A DNA stretch of 64,000 nt from Actinophytocola xanthii (GCF_001921205.1 NZ_MSIE01000053.1:18393-82392); one strand, 5' to 3'; shown: positions 54,362 through 63,760, numbered from the stretch's first letter. The notes: generated from the sequence alone by a model not told the origin. Made by a program: numbers and translations.

Positions 54362-54454
54362 CCGATTCACAATCGTGTCACTCGAAATCCCCGACCACCT
54401 CCGTGCTAATCGCTGTTCCTGTGGGCTGGCGGATAGATCCGGCCGGTGAAATTG

Positions 54455-55156
54455 TCATCTCGGCACCATTCCCGTGATGACCCACCGGTCGCCCTCGAGC
54501 CGTGCGGTGACCGACAGCTGCGCGGCGGCGCCGCTGCTCGTGTCCCGGTCGGCCCGGGTCGCGGCCTGGTCCAGGAACACCAGGACCCGCGCCGAGTCCT
54601 CGGTCAGCTCCTGCACCGCGGTGCTGACGACGCGGCTGGTCAACACGAGCTTCTGGTCCGGTGCGAGCTCGCGGACCTGGGCGAACAACCGGTCGTAGGT
54701 CTCGCGTGCCTCGCCCCGCAGCACGTCGGCGGCGACCCGCGCGGTGTCCTCGGTGCGGTCGTAGGAGTAGGAGAAGACCTGGTTGAGCGCGGTGGTCACG
54801 GCGGCGCTCACCTCGGCCGTGCGGGCGGTGTCGACCAGCGCGGCGTTCGCCGCGGCCGGCGAGGAGCGCAGCTCGTCGGCCCGCAGCAGGAACCAGCCGC
54901 CGAGCCCGGCCAGCAGCACCGCCGCCACCAGCAGCCACAGGTCCCACCGGCCGCGCGGGCGGGCCGGGGACTCCTCGTCGGCATCCTCCAACCCGTCGCC
55001 GCCGGCGGCTTCGGTGGCAGCTTCAGTGGCGGCTTCGGTGTCGGCTTCGGTGGCGGCTTCGGTGTCGGGCTCGTCGGTGTCGGCGGTCCGGTCCGGGGCG
55101 ACGGTCTCGTCGGCGGTCCGGTCGGTGTCGGGGGTCTGGTCGGCGTCGGTTCGCAT
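54455..55156 (-). CDS. Mce-associated membrane protein (acidic repeat N-terminus)
   Basis: Protein of 233 residues closing the Mce operon. An acidic, repetitive N-terminus of about 65 residues (repeats of TEAA, e.g. TEAATEADTEAATEAATEAA) precedes one membrane span (WDLWLLVAAVLLAGLGGWFL) and a Mas-type NTF2-like domain (ALVDTARTAEVSAAVTTALN; YSYDRTEDTARVAADVLRGE; WVITGMVPR). Mce-associated proteins stabilise Mce complexes in mycobacteria. The ATG follows GAGGAGGGG. It lies 9 bp after the preceding Mas gene. Confidence 0.88.
   Translation of the reverse strand: MRTDADQTPDTDRTADETVAPDRTADTDEPDTEAATEADTEAATEAATEAAGGDGLEDADEESPARPRGRWDLWLLVAAVLLAGLGGWFLLRADELRSSPAAANAALVDTARTAEVSAAVTTALNQVFSYSYDRTEDTARVAADVLRGEARETYDRLFAQVRELAPDQKLVLTSRVVSTAVQELTEDSARVLVFLDQAATRADRDTSSGAAAQLSVTARLEGDRWVITGMVPR
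55005..55067. repeat. Short tandem repeat in Mce-associated gene
   Basis: Degenerate 9- to 15-bp units (plus strand GGCGGCTTCGGTG / TCGGCTTCGGTG) encode the TEAA/TEAD repeats of the acidic N-terminus on the minus strand. Such a tract could change length by slippage without breaking the frame when units are multiples of three. Confidence 0.7.
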
Positions 55157-55165
55157 CGCCCCTCC

Positions 55166-55660
55166 TCAGCGGGTGCCGAGCGGCACCTGGTCGAGGGCCG
55201 ACAGCAGCCAGCCGTTGTCGGTCCGGGTGAGCGCGGCGACGAACCGGTTCCGCTTGGTCGCCGACGGGCCCCCGCCCTTCGTGGTGGCGATCTCCACCGA
55301 CACCAGCAGCTTCGCCGTGCCGGCGCGGACGTTCAGCTCGCTCACCGCCGCGTCCAGCACCCGTCCGGTGGACACCGTCCCGGCCTCGCGCAACGTGTCG
55401 CGGGTGCGGTCGTCGGTGCCCGCCAGCTCCTCGCGCAGCGGGCCGGTGGACACGTCGAGCCAGCGGTCGATCCCGGCGTCCACGTCGGCGGTGTCGAGCG
55501 TGGTCAGCAGCGTCACGTGCGACCGCCCGGTGGCGAGCACCTCGTCCCGGGTCTGCGCGAACTCGATCGCCTCGTCGTGGTCTGCCTGCCACCAGGTCCA
55601 GCCCGCCCAGCCGGCGAACGCCAGGGCGGCCACGACCAGCCCGATCGCCAGCCGCGGCAT
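55166..55660 (-). CDS. Mce-associated membrane protein
   Basis: Mas-type protein of 164 residues: one N-terminal membrane span (AIGLVVAALAFAGWAGWTWW), a helical linker, then an NTF2-like domain (DEVLATGRSHVTLLTTLDTA; STGPLREELAGTDDRTRDTL; GWLLSALDQVPLGTR). The ATG shares its A with the TGA of the MceF gene (TGATG), so translation is coupled. It is expected to act beside the Mce complex in the envelope. Confidence 0.88.
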   Translation of the reverse strand: MPRLAIGLVVAALAFAGWAGWTWWQADHDEAIEFAQTRDEVLATGRSHVTLLTTLDTADVDAGIDRWLDVSTGPLREELAGTDDRTRDTLREAGTVSTGRVLDAAVSELNVRAGTAKLLVSVEIATTKGGGPSATKRNRFVAALTRTDNGWLLSALDQVPLGTR

Positions 55661-56874
55661 CACCGTGACAGCCACAACAGATCCTCCAGGTTGGCCGAGC
55701 GGGGCAGGTCGGGCACACCGAGTGGGCCGGGCAGCCTGGCGCCGCCGCCGGGGATCGCGGGATCCGGCACCGGGGCGGTGGGCGCGTGTTGGGAGCCACG
55801 CACCAGGCGCGGATCGCCGGCGGGCAACGTGCACCCGGCCTTGGTGTTCATCGGCCGGGGATCGGTCTCCTCGCCCGGCCGGTAGACGGTCGACTCGTAG
55901 CCGGTCACGCACGGCGGCGGGTCGAAGAACGTCATCACCAGCGATAGATCGCTGGTGTCGGGCCTGATCGCGGTCGAGGTCGCGGCGACGGCCCTGGGCA
56001 CCATCACGAACAGCTGCTCCATGGCCGCAGTACGCACCTCGAACACCTCAGAGGTGGTCAGCAGGTTCGCCACCAGCACCGAGAGCCCGGGGTTGGTGTC
56101 CGACAGCAGCTCCGAGAGCTGCGTCGCGGCCTTCGGCGCGGCACCGATCAGCTCGCGCAGGTCGCCGTCGGCGTCGGCCAGCTCGGTGGCGAACAGCTTG
56201 GCGTTGCGTGAGAACGAGCGCCAGGCGGCGGAGGAGTCCAGCTGGGTGCGGAGCACGACCGCGCCGTCGTCGATGAGCGAGACGGTCTGCGGCAGGTGGT
56301 CGGCGGCGGTCTGGGTGAACTCGATCGAGGAGTCGAGCAGCACCTGCAGGTGCGGTCCGCTGTCGCGCATCGCGACGTACAGCTCGTCGACGACGGTCCG
56401 CAGCGACTCGGTCGGCACCGAGGCGCTGAACGCGGAGAGGTTGCCGAGCAGGTCGGTCACCGGAGGCGGCACCGCGGTCGCCGAGCGGGGGATCACCGCG
56501 CCCGGCGCCAGGAACGGCGCGGCGTCCGAGCGCGGCCGCAGGTCCACGTACTGCTCGCCGATGGCCGACCGGTTGGCCACGACCGCCTTGGAGTCCACCG
56601 GGATCGGCGGCGCGTCGCCGTCGATGTGCAGGTCGGCCTCCATGCCGTCGTCGGTCAGCCGCAGCTCGCCGACCCGGCCGACGGCGACGCCCCGGTAGGT
56701 GACCTCGCCGTTGGTGAACACCCCGCCGCCGTCGTCGAGCTGGAGCCGTACGACGTAGGAGTCGTCGCCGAACACGCTGCCCAGCCCCGCGTACCGGGCA
56801 CCGACGAACGCGACGGCGGCCAACGCGATCACCACGAACGCGAGGACCTGGAGGCGGACCACCCGGGTGAGCAT
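55660..56874 (-). CDS. mceF: MCE family protein (MceF position)
   Basis: MlaD-domain protein of 404 residues and last of six Mce proteins that assemble a lipid-conducting tunnel across the periplasm-like space. TM near the N-terminus (LQVLAFVVIALAAVAFVGAR), MlaD domain at 40-120 (VVRLQLDDGGGVFTNGEVTY; YRGVAVGRVGELRL), the helical MCEfam needle region 130-310, and a proline-rich tail with two cysteines. The start overlaps the MceE gene end by 1 bp. Substrate of the system unknown. Confidence 0.92.
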   Translation of the reverse strand: MLTRVVRLQVLAFVVIALAAVAFVGARYAGLGSVFGDDSYVVRLQLDDGGGVFTNGEVTYRGVAVGRVGELRLTDDGMEADLHIDGDAPPIPVDSKAVVANRSAIGEQYVDLRPRSDAAPFLAPGAVIPRSATAVPPPVTDLLGNLSAFSASVPTESLRTVVDELYVAMRDSGPHLQVLLDSSIEFTQTAADHLPQTVSLIDDGAVVLRTQLDSSAAWRSFSRNAKLFATELADADGDLRELIGAAPKAATQLSELLSDTNPGLSVLVANLLTTSEVFEVRTAAMEQLFVMVPRAVAATSTAIRPDTSDLSLVMTFFDPPPCVTGYESTVYRPGEETDPRPMNTKAGCTLPAGDPRLVRGSQHAPTAPVPDPAIPGGGARLPGPLGVPDLPRSANLEDLLWLSR

Positions 56875-57929
56875 CAGTTGCCTCCGCTCGGCGGTAGGGG
56901 CAGCGGCGGCAGCGGCTGGGTGAAGTCCTCGGGCGGCTCGACGGTGACGAACACGTTGATGTAGTCGCCCTTCGTGCCGGCGAGCACCTCGTCGGTGAAC
57001 GGGAACGTCGGCAGGATCTCCAGTGCGCGTGGGAGGTTCTGGCCGGCCTCGGCGAGCCGCTTGAGCACCGGCGCGATCGCGGTGAGGTCGGCGACCATGT
57101 CCGCCCGGCCGCGGTTGATCGTGTCCACGGCGACGTCGGAGAGCGTGTCGAGCGACTGGAGCATGGCGACCAGGGAGCTGCGCTGTTCCGACAGGGCCCG
57201 CAGGCCCGGCGTGAGGTCGGTCAGCGCGCCCTCGATCTGCTCGTCGCGCCCGGCCAGGGTCGTCGAGAGCTGGTTGAGCCCGTCGAGCGCGGCGGTGATG
57301 TCCGACCGGTGGTCATCCAGCGTCGTCACCAGCTGGTCCACGTTGGACAAGAAGGCGCGGATCTCGGTCTCGTTGCCGTCGAACACGTTCGACAGCTCCC
57401 GGTTGATCGTCTGGAGCTGCCCGATGCCGCCGCCGTTGAGCAGCAGCGACAACGCGCCGAAGACCTCCTCGACCTCGGTGTGCCGGTTGGTCCGGTCGGC
57501 GGTGATCACCGCCCCGTCGGCGAGCCGGTCCGCCGGCGCCGGCGCGCCCCGCTGCCGGTACGGCTCGGCCAGCTCGACGAACTTCTCCCCCAGCAGGCTC
57601 GACTGGCGCAGGCTCGCCACGGCGTCGGCGGGCAGTGCGACGTCGCCGTTGAGCGCGAGCACGACCTGCGCGGTCCACCCGTCCTCGCCGCCAAGGCCGA
57701 TCGACTCGACCTGTCCCACCACCACGTCGTTGACCTTCACCGCGGCCTGCGGCACCAGGTCGAGCACGTCGGCGAACTGGACGGTCACCCGGTACGGGTG
57801 CTCGCCGAGGTCGGCGCCGCCGGGCAGCGGCAGGTCGTAGATGCCGTCGGTGCCCACGGTCGAGCAGCTGACCGACGCGCAACCCGCGACCAGGGCCAGC
57901 ACCGCGGCGGCCATCCTCCTGCGGATCAC
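56874..57929 (-). CDS. mceE: MCE family lipoprotein (MceE position)
   Basis: Mce protein of 351 residues with a lipoprotein signal (MAAAVLALVAGCASVSCS; lipobox cysteine at LVAGC or SVSC), as in LprK-type MceE. MlaD domain at 45-125 (YRVTVQFADVLDLVPQAAVK; VNDVVVGQVESIGL) and a long helical region with heptad-like repeats (LNQLSTTLAGRDEQIEGALT) follow. The GTG overlaps the MceD stop (GTGA). The C-terminus ends in proline-rich PLPPLPLPPSGGN. Confidence 0.92.
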   Translation of the reverse strand: MIRRRMAAAVLALVAGCASVSCSTVGTDGIYDLPLPGGADLGEHPYRVTVQFADVLDLVPQAAVKVNDVVVGQVESIGLGGEDGWTAQVVLALNGDVALPADAVASLRQSSLLGEKFVELAEPYRQRGAPAPADRLADGAVITADRTNRHTEVEEVFGALSLLLNGGGIGQLQTINRELSNVFDGNETEIRAFLSNVDQLVTTLDDHRSDITAALDGLNQLSTTLAGRDEQIEGALTDLTPGLRALSEQRSSLVAMLQSLDTLSDVAVDTINRGRADMVADLTAIAPVLKRLAEAGQNLPRALEILPTFPFTDEVLAGTKGDYINVFVTVEPPEDFTQPLPPLPLPPSGGN

Positions 57930-58918
57930 CGGGCACCTCCCACGATCGGGACGGGCAGCGGTGGGTCGTCCTCGGTCATGTACTCGAGCAGGTTGGACCG
58001 ACCCTGCAACGACCCGCTGTCGGGGTCGAAGGCCTGGTACGCGTTGGTGACCGCGAGCGGCGCGACGTCGAGCGCCTCGGCGAGGGAGGCCCGGTGGTCC
58101 ACCAGCTGCTGGGTCGTCCGCGCCAGCTTGTCCACGTTGGACTTGATCAGCTCCCGGTTGTCGCGGATGAAGGCCTGGATGTCGCCCAGTGCGCCACCGA
58201 GGGTGTTCAGCGCGGTGGACAGCTCGTCCCGGTCGGCGGCGAGCGTGCGCCACACCTGGTCCAGCTGGGCGTTCACCTCGGCGATCTGCCGGTCGTTGCC
58301 GGCCAGCATCCCGGTGAACTCGGCCAGCTCGTCGACGGTGGCGAACAGGTCCTTGGACGAGCCGGAGAGGGTTCGCGCCGCCTCGGCGAAGTTGCGCACG
58401 CTCTCGTTGATGGCCGCGCCGTTGCCCCGCAGGTTGGCCGCACCCGTGTCGAGCAGCTCGGAGAGCGCTCCGTTCGAGTTGGCGCCGTCGGGGCCGAGCG
58501 CGGACACCAGCGTGTCCAGGCTCGCGTACAGCTCGTCCAGCTCGACCGGGGTGGCGGTGCGCGACTGGGGGATGACCGCGCCGTCGGCGAGCCGGGGGCC
58601 GCCCCTGGCGAGGTCGGTGAGCTGCACGTAGCGGTCGGACACCACGCTCGGCGCGACGACCACGGCGGCGGTGTCCTGGGCGACCTGGACCGCCGGGTCC
58701 ACGGTGAACACGACCTCGACCCGGTCGCCGCGCGGGGTGACCGAGTCCACGGTGCCCACCCGGACGCCCAGCACCTGGACGTCGGAGCCGACGTAGACGC
58801 CGACAGCACGCCCGAAGTAGGCCGTGACCCGCAGCCGGTCGTCGCCGGAGAAGATCCACCAGAGAACACCGGCGGTGACCACGCCGAGTACCGCCAGGAT
58901 CGCCATCGCGCGCTTCAC
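57926..58918 (-). CDS. mceD: MCE family protein (MceD position)
   Basis: Mce protein of 330 residues: membrane anchor (MAILAVLGVVTAGVLWWIFS), MlaD domain (RVTAYFGRAVGVYVGSDVQV; LGVRVGTVDSVTPRGDRVEV) and helical needle region (SLDTLVSALGPDGANSNGAL; LVDHRASLAEALDVAPLAV). The GTG start overlaps the MceC stop by 4 bp. Confidence 0.92.
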   Translation of the reverse strand: MKRAMAILAVLGVVTAGVLWWIFSGDDRLRVTAYFGRAVGVYVGSDVQVLGVRVGTVDSVTPRGDRVEVVFTVDPAVQVAQDTAAVVVAPSVVSDRYVQLTDLARGGPRLADGAVIPQSRTATPVELDELYASLDTLVSALGPDGANSNGALSELLDTGAANLRGNGAAINESVRNFAEAARTLSGSSKDLFATVDELAEFTGMLAGNDRQIAEVNAQLDQVWRTLAADRDELSTALNTLGGALGDIQAFIRDNRELIKSNVDKLARTTQQLVDHRASLAEALDVAPLAVTNAYQAFDPDSGSLQGRSNLLEYMTEDDPPLPVPIVGGAR

Positions 58919-59907
58919 CCGGCACCTCCGGGGATCCGAGGCGGGATACAGGGGTCCCGGTTGGCCTCGACCAGCCCGCAGAGATAGTGGTCGATCCACC
59001 GTCCGCTGCCGATTGCGTTGTTCATCAGCCGGAAGTACGGGCCGGCGAGGGAAAGGCTGCGGTCGAGGTTGTCCGCGTAGCGTTCGAGGATCCCGGTGAC
59101 GGTGTCCAGCTGGGACAGCGCCGGGGTGAGCTGGCGCTGGTTGTCCGCCACCACGCCGGAGAGCTGCTCGGCGAGGTCGGTCGTGCCCTCCAGCAGGTCA
59201 CCGATGGCCTCGCGCCGGTTGTTCAGCTCGGCCAGCAGCAGGTTGCCGTCGTCGATGAGCTTGTCGAACGTGCCGTTGGAGTCGGACAGGGTCGTCGTGA
59301 CCTGCCTGGTGTTGTCGAGCAGCTGGGCGAGCTGGGCGTCCCGGGTGGAGATCGTCCTGGACAGCGCCGTGAGCCCGTCCAGCGCGCTGCGCACGTGCCG
59401 CGGGGAGTCGGCGAAGGTGTCGGAGATCGTGCGGAAGCTCTCGGCGAGCTGCTCGGTGTCGATGGCGTCCGCCGTGTTCGCCAGCCCCTGGAAGGCCTCG
59501 GTCACGTCGTAGGGCGTGACCGTGCGGCCGAGCGGGATGGGCACGGCCGGGTCGAGCGCGGAGCTCCCCGTCGGGTGCAGCGCGAGGAACTTGCGGCCGA
59601 GCAGGGTCTTGAGCTTGATGGCGGCGGTGGTGGCGTCGCCGACCCAGGCGTCCTCCACCCGGAAGGACACCACGACCTTGTCCACCACCAACTCCACGTC
59701 GGTCACCTCGCCGACCTTGATGCCGGCCACCCGCACCTCGTCGTCGGGCCGAAGACCGGCCGCCTCGCTGAACTCGGCGCGGTAGGTGGTGCCGCCGCCG
59801 AGCACCGGCAGGTCCCGGTAGAAGAAGACGGCCGCGGCGATCCCCGCCAGCACCAGCGTGCCGACCACACCGATGACAACCGGGTTGCGCTCGCGGAAGG
59901 ACTTCAT
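58915..59907 (-). CDS. mceC: MCE family protein (MceC position)
   Basis: Mce protein of 330 residues: anchor (VVIGVVGTLVLAGIAAAVFF), MlaD domain (YRAEFSEAAGLRPDDEVRVA; GIKVGEVTDVELV), then the helical region (TVTPYDVTEAFQGLANTADA; LDTVTGILERYADNLDRSLS) and a C-terminal FRLMNNAIGSGRWIDHYLCG segment seen in MceB/C proteins. The ATG overlaps the MceB stop (ATGA). Confidence 0.92.
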   Translation of the reverse strand: MKSFRERNPVVIGVVGTLVLAGIAAAVFFYRDLPVLGGGTTYRAEFSEAAGLRPDDEVRVAGIKVGEVTDVELVVDKVVVSFRVEDAWVGDATTAAIKLKTLLGRKFLALHPTGSSALDPAVPIPLGRTVTPYDVTEAFQGLANTADAIDTEQLAESFRTISDTFADSPRHVRSALDGLTALSRTISTRDAQLAQLLDNTRQVTTTLSDSNGTFDKLIDDGNLLLAELNNRREAIGDLLEGTTDLAEQLSGVVADNQRQLTPALSQLDTVTGILERYADNLDRSLSLAGPYFRLMNNAIGSGRWIDHYLCGLVEANRDPCIPPRIPGGAG

Positions 59908-60908
59908 CGCGTGCACCTCTCGGCGGTGAGCGGGATGCCCTGGGGCGGGTCGGTGAGCAGGGTCGCCTCGCACAGGTAGAAGTTGAGCCAGGAGCCATAG
60001 CTCGCGGTGGCGCCGATCGCGTCGAACTTGTCCGGCAGCACGGTGAGGAACCGGGTCAGGTCCTCCTCCCCCTCCACCAGGTTCGTCGACAGCTGCCCGA
60101 GCCCGGCGATGCTGTCCTTGAGCGGCTCCCGGGCCTGGCCGAGCAGGCCGGCCGTGGCCCCGGTGAGGTCGGCGATGCCCTCGATCGCGTCGCCGATCGC
60201 GGTGCGGTCACCGGCAAGGCCGGTCACCAGCCGCTGCAAGGTGGAGACCAGGGTGGTCAGCGCGTCGCCCTGGCTGTTGATGGTGTCCAGGACCGAGTTG
60301 AGGTTGTCGATGACCTCGCCGATCACCCGGTCCCGGTCGGCCAGCGTGGCGGTGAGCGAGCCGGTGTGCGCGAGCAGGCTGTCGACCGTGCCGCCCTCCC
60401 CCTGCAGGACCTGCACGATCTCTCCGGACAGCGTGTTGACCTCGTCCGCGGAGAGGGCCTGGAACAGCGGCTTGAAGCCGTTGAACAGCTCGGTGAGGTC
60501 CAGTGCCGGCCTGGTTCGCTCGAGCGGGATCTCCGACCCCTCGGCCAGCCGGTCGGCGGTGCTCGTGCCGCCGCGCTCGAGCGCGATGTAACGCTGGCCA
60601 ACCATGTTGCGGTACTTGATGGTCGCCCGGACATCCGTGGGCAGCCGCATCCCGCGGTCGACCGAGAACGTCACCCTGGCCAGATGACCGTCCACGATGG
60701 ACATCCCATCGACCTGACCGACCCGGACACCGGAGATTCGCACGTCGTCGCCCGGGTTGAGCGAGGTGACGTCGGTGAACTTGGCCGAGTAGGAGGCCGT
60801 CTCGCCCAGGCCGGTGTTGCTGATCGACACCGCGAGAACGGCGGTGGCCAGCCCGGTGACGAGCACGAAGACCAGGGCCTTGAGCAGCGGCGCTACGAGT
60901 GTCCTCAT
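59904..60908 (-). CDS. mceB: MCE family protein (MceB position)
   Basis: Mce protein of 334 residues: anchor (ALVFVLVTGLATAVLAVSIS), MlaD domain (SYSAKFTDVTSLNPGDDVRI; SGVRVGQVDGMSI; RNMVGQRYIALERG), helical region (DLTELFNGFKPLFQALSADE) and tail with ASYGSWLNFYLCEA typical of MceB. It overlaps the MceA stop by 4 bp. Confidence 0.93.
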   Translation of the reverse strand: MRTLVAPLLKALVFVLVTGLATAVLAVSISNTGLGETASYSAKFTDVTSLNPGDDVRISGVRVGQVDGMSIVDGHLARVTFSVDRGMRLPTDVRATIKYRNMVGQRYIALERGGTSTADRLAEGSEIPLERTRPALDLTELFNGFKPLFQALSADEVNTLSGEIVQVLQGEGGTVDSLLAHTGSLTATLADRDRVIGEVIDNLNSVLDTINSQGDALTTLVSTLQRLVTGLAGDRTAIGDAIEGIADLTGATAGLLGQAREPLKDSIAGLGQLSTNLVEGEEDLTRFLTVLPDKFDAIGATASYGSWLNFYLCEATLLTDPPQGIPLTAERCTR

Positions 60909-62152
60909 CGGAGGGTCACCTCCGTGCCGCGGTAGAGGGGACCGACCAGTACGCTGCCCCAGTCCGGGACGGCTTCCGGGGCGAGCAGGGTCGAGATGAG
61001 CTCCTGCTCCTGCGGGGAGTTCGGCAGCCCGAGGTCACCGTCTCCACCCGGCAGCAGGGGGTGCCCGCCGCTGCCGATCGGCACGGCGACCGCGCCGTCG
61101 GTCGGCGCGACACCGCTGGGGTAGCAGCGCGGGCCGCCGGTCGCGTCGTAGACCGGGTCGTCCACCCCGGGCTCGTACTTGCCCCGGGACGGGGTGAAGG
61201 TGGCCTCGATGTGCAGTCCGGGCTTGTCCGTGCCGGCGCCGAGGAGTCGGTCGACGGCCGGCTTCAGGTCGGTCATCGCCTTGAGCGTGCAGGGGAAGCT
61301 CGGCGAGTACTCGGCGGCCAGCTCCAGCGGCGCGCGGCTGCTCGCGGCCAGGCGGATCAGGTTCTCCTTGTTGTTGCGGAGGAAGATCGTGACGTCCTGG
61401 GCCGAGGAGGTGACCTGGTCGTACAGGTCGGACAGCTCGCTGCGCTGGTCGGCGACGGTGTTGAGCGTGGTCGTGGACTCGGTGAGCGCGTCGAGCAGGT
61501 CCGGCGCGATGTCCCCGTAGAGCTCGCTGACCTCGGCCAGGTCCCGCAGGTCGCTGGCCAGCGCCGGCAGGTTGGGGTTGAAGTCCTCGAGGTACTCGGC
61601 CGTGGTGACCATGGCCTGGCCCAGCCGCTCGCCGCGTCCGTCGAGGGCCGTCGAGATCGCGGTGAGCGTCGCGGAGAGCTTGTGCGGCTGCACGGCCTTG
61701 AGCACCGGCAGCAGGTCGTCGAAGACCCGCTCCAGCTCCACGGCGTTGGCCGAGCGGTCCTGGCGGATCACGTCGCCGGCCGCGATCGGCTCCCGGGCCG
61801 GGCCGCGGGGGATCGACAGCTGGACGTAACGCTCACCGAACAGCGTCTTGGGGACAAGCAGCGCGGTCACGTCCTTCGAGATCCGGTCGACCTTGTCCGG
61901 CTCCAGGGCCAGCTCGATCACCGCACCCCGTCCGCTCGGCCGGATCGAGCGGACGTCGCCGACCACCACGCCGCGCACCTTGACCTCGGAGGACTCGTTG
62001 AGCTGGTTGCCGATCCGGTCGGTGCGCAGCGAGACCAGCACGACCTCGGTGTACTTCTCCTGGTAGACCTGCACGGCGAACGTCGCCAGCAGGCCCATCA
62101 CGACCAGGAAGACCAGGCCCGCGAACCGGCGGACCAGTTTGCGCCCGCTCAT
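60905..62152 (-). CDS. mceA: MCE family protein (MceA position)
   Basis: First Mce protein of the set, 415 residues: anchor (FAGLVFLVVMGLLATFAVQV), MlaD domain (TEVVLVSLRTDRIGNQLNES; VRGVVVGDVRSIRPSGRGAV; LFGERYVQLSIPRG) and a long helical region (LEDFNPNLPALASDLRDLAE; LAAEYSPSFPCTLKAMTDLK). It overlaps the YrbEB stop by 4 bp. A proline/glycine-rich C-terminus follows. Confidence 0.93.
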   Translation of the reverse strand: MSGRKLVRRFAGLVFLVVMGLLATFAVQVYQEKYTEVVLVSLRTDRIGNQLNESSEVKVRGVVVGDVRSIRPSGRGAVIELALEPDKVDRISKDVTALLVPKTLFGERYVQLSIPRGPAREPIAAGDVIRQDRSANAVELERVFDDLLPVLKAVQPHKLSATLTAISTALDGRGERLGQAMVTTAEYLEDFNPNLPALASDLRDLAEVSELYGDIAPDLLDALTESTTTLNTVADQRSELSDLYDQVTSSAQDVTIFLRNNKENLIRLAASSRAPLELAAEYSPSFPCTLKAMTDLKPAVDRLLGAGTDKPGLHIEATFTPSRGKYEPGVDDPVYDATGGPRCYPSGVAPTDGAVAVPIGSGGHPLLPGGDGDLGLPNSPQEQELISTLLAPEAVPDWGSVLVGPLYRGTEVTLR

Positions 62153-62994
62153 CCCGCCACCTTCACCGTCGTCGTGGCCCCCCAGATGGCGAGGCTGAGG
62201 AACAGGTCGATCACGTTGATCGCGACGATCGAGGTGCGCACCGAGCGGCCGACGGCGACACCCACGCCGGCCGGGCCTCCGGTGGCGCGGAAGCCGTAGT
62301 AGCAGTGCGCGAGCACCACGACGACGCTGAACACCAGCACCTTGCCGAACGAGTAGAGCACGTCGATCGGCGGTAGGAAGAGGTGGAAGTAGTGGTCGTA
62401 GGTGCCGGCCGACTGGCCGAAGAACCAGACAGTCACCTGGCGAGAGGCGATGTAGGAGGTGAGCAGACCGATCGCGTACAGCGGGATGATCGCCAGGAAG
62501 CCGGCGATGATCCGTGTCGTGACCAGGTAGGGCACGCTCGGCACGCCCATGACCTCGAGCGCGTCGATCTCCTCGGAGATCCGCATCGCGCCCAGCTGCG
62601 CGGTGAACCCGCAGCCGACGGTCGCCGAGAGCGCGATTCCGGCGACCAGCGGCGCGATCTCCCGGGTGTTGAAGTAGGCCGAGATGAAGCCGGCAAGCGC
62701 GGACGTGCCGACCTGGTCGAGGGCCGAGAATCCCTGCATCCCGACGACCGTGCCGGTGAAGGCGGTCATGCCGACCATCACGCCGATCGTGCCCCCGATG
62801 ACCGCGAGCGCGCCGGAGCCGAAGCTGACCTCGGCCAGCAGGCGGACGATCTCGCGACCGTAGCGGGTGATCGCCCGGGGGACCCAGACGAGCGCGCGGA
62901 CGAAGAAGAAGATCTGGTCGCCGAGCACGTCGAGGAACGTGAACCGCCGGTCGACGCGGTCCAGGAACGTGGGCCTGTCCTCCAGGAGCGTCAT
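62149..62994 (-). CDS. yrbEB: MlaE/YrbE-type ABC permease (second permease)
   Basis: Integral inner-membrane permease of 281 residues, MlaE family. Features are GTIGVMVGMTAFTGTVVGMQ, ALAGFISAYFNTREIAPLVA, the conserved GMRISEEIDALEV-type loop (QLGAMRISEEIDALEVMGVP), and late helices FGKVLVFSVVVVLAHCYYGF. With YrbEA and the ATPase it powers lipid transfer through the Mce needle. One base separates it from YrbEA. Confidence 0.95.
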   Translation of the reverse strand: MTLLEDRPTFLDRVDRRFTFLDVLGDQIFFFVRALVWVPRAITRYGREIVRLLAEVSFGSGALAVIGGTIGVMVGMTAFTGTVVGMQGFSALDQVGTSALAGFISAYFNTREIAPLVAGIALSATVGCGFTAQLGAMRISEEIDALEVMGVPSVPYLVTTRIIAGFLAIIPLYAIGLLTSYIASRQVTVWFFGQSAGTYDHYFHLFLPPIDVLYSFGKVLVFSVVVVLAHCYYGFRATGGPAGVGVAVGRSVRTSIVAINVIDLFLSLAIWGATTTVKVAG

Positions 62995-62995
62995 C

Positions 62996-63760
62996 TCACG
63001 CCCCCTTCGGCGGGACGACCTGCAGGTACAGGGTGGTGAGGATCAGGTTCAGCAGGAACAGCAGCAGGAACGTGATCACCACCGACTGGTTGACCGCGTC
63101 GCCGACGCCCTTGGGTCCGCGCCCGGGGTTGAGGCCCCGGTAGGCGGCGACCACCCCGGCGACGAAGCCGAAGATCACCGCCTTGATCTCGCTGATCCAC
63201 AGGTCCGGCAGCTGCGCGAGCGCGGAGAAGCTGGCCAGGTAGGCACCGGGGGTTCCGTCCTGCATCACGACGTTGAAGAAGTAGCCGCCCAGCACGCCGA
63301 CCACCGACACCAGGCCGTTGAGGAACGCGGCGACGCCCATCGCGGCCAGCACGCGGGGGACGATGAGGCGCTGCACCGGGTTCACCCCGAGCACCTCCAT
63401 CGCGTCGATCTCCTCGCGGATCGTGCGCGCGCCGAGGTCCGCGCACATCGCCGAGCCGCCGGCGCCGGCGATGAGCAGCGCGGTCACCACCGGGCTGGCC
63501 TGCTGGATGATCGCGAGCACGCTGGCCGCGCCGGTGAAGGACTGGGCGCCGATCTGGGTGGTGAGCGAGCCGAGGTGCAGCGCGATCACCGCGCCGAACG
63601 GGATGGCGACGAGCGCCGCCGGCAGCAGCGAGACGCTGGCGATGAACCAGAACTGCCCGATGAACTCGCGGAACTGGAAGGGGCGCCGGAACATGCAGCG
63701 GATGACGTCCAGACCGAGCGCGTAGAGCCGACCGGTCTGCCGCAGCGCGGACGTGATCAT
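62996..63760 (-). CDS. yrbEA: MlaE/YrbE-type ABC permease (first permease)
   Basis: MlaE-family permease of 254 residues: PFQFREFIGQFWFIASVSLL, FGAVIALHLGSLTTQIGAQS, AGAGGSAMCADLGARTIREE followed by the IDAMEVLGVNPVQRLIVPRV loop, and C-terminal TFLLLFLLNLILTTLYLQVV. Its ATG overlaps the stop of the ATPase gene upstream by 4 bp, making a coupled ATPase-permease-permease-Mce operon. Confidence 0.95.
   Translation of the reverse strand: MITSALRQTGRLYALGLDVIRCMFRRPFQFREFIGQFWFIASVSLLPAALVAIPFGAVIALHLGSLTTQIGAQSFTGAASVLAIIQQASPVVTALLIAGAGGSAMCADLGARTIREEIDAMEVLGVNPVQRLIVPRVLAAMGVAAFLNGLVSVVGVLGGYFFNVVMQDGTPGAYLASFSALAQLPDLWISEIKAVIFGFVAGVVAAYRGLNPGRGPKGVGDAVNQSVVITFLLLFLLNLILTTLYLQVVPPKGA

Noticed and set aside
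60899..62299. 466-codon plus-strand frame opposite mceA
   Set aside because: Antisense to a certain Mce protein and crosses several gene borders on the other strand.
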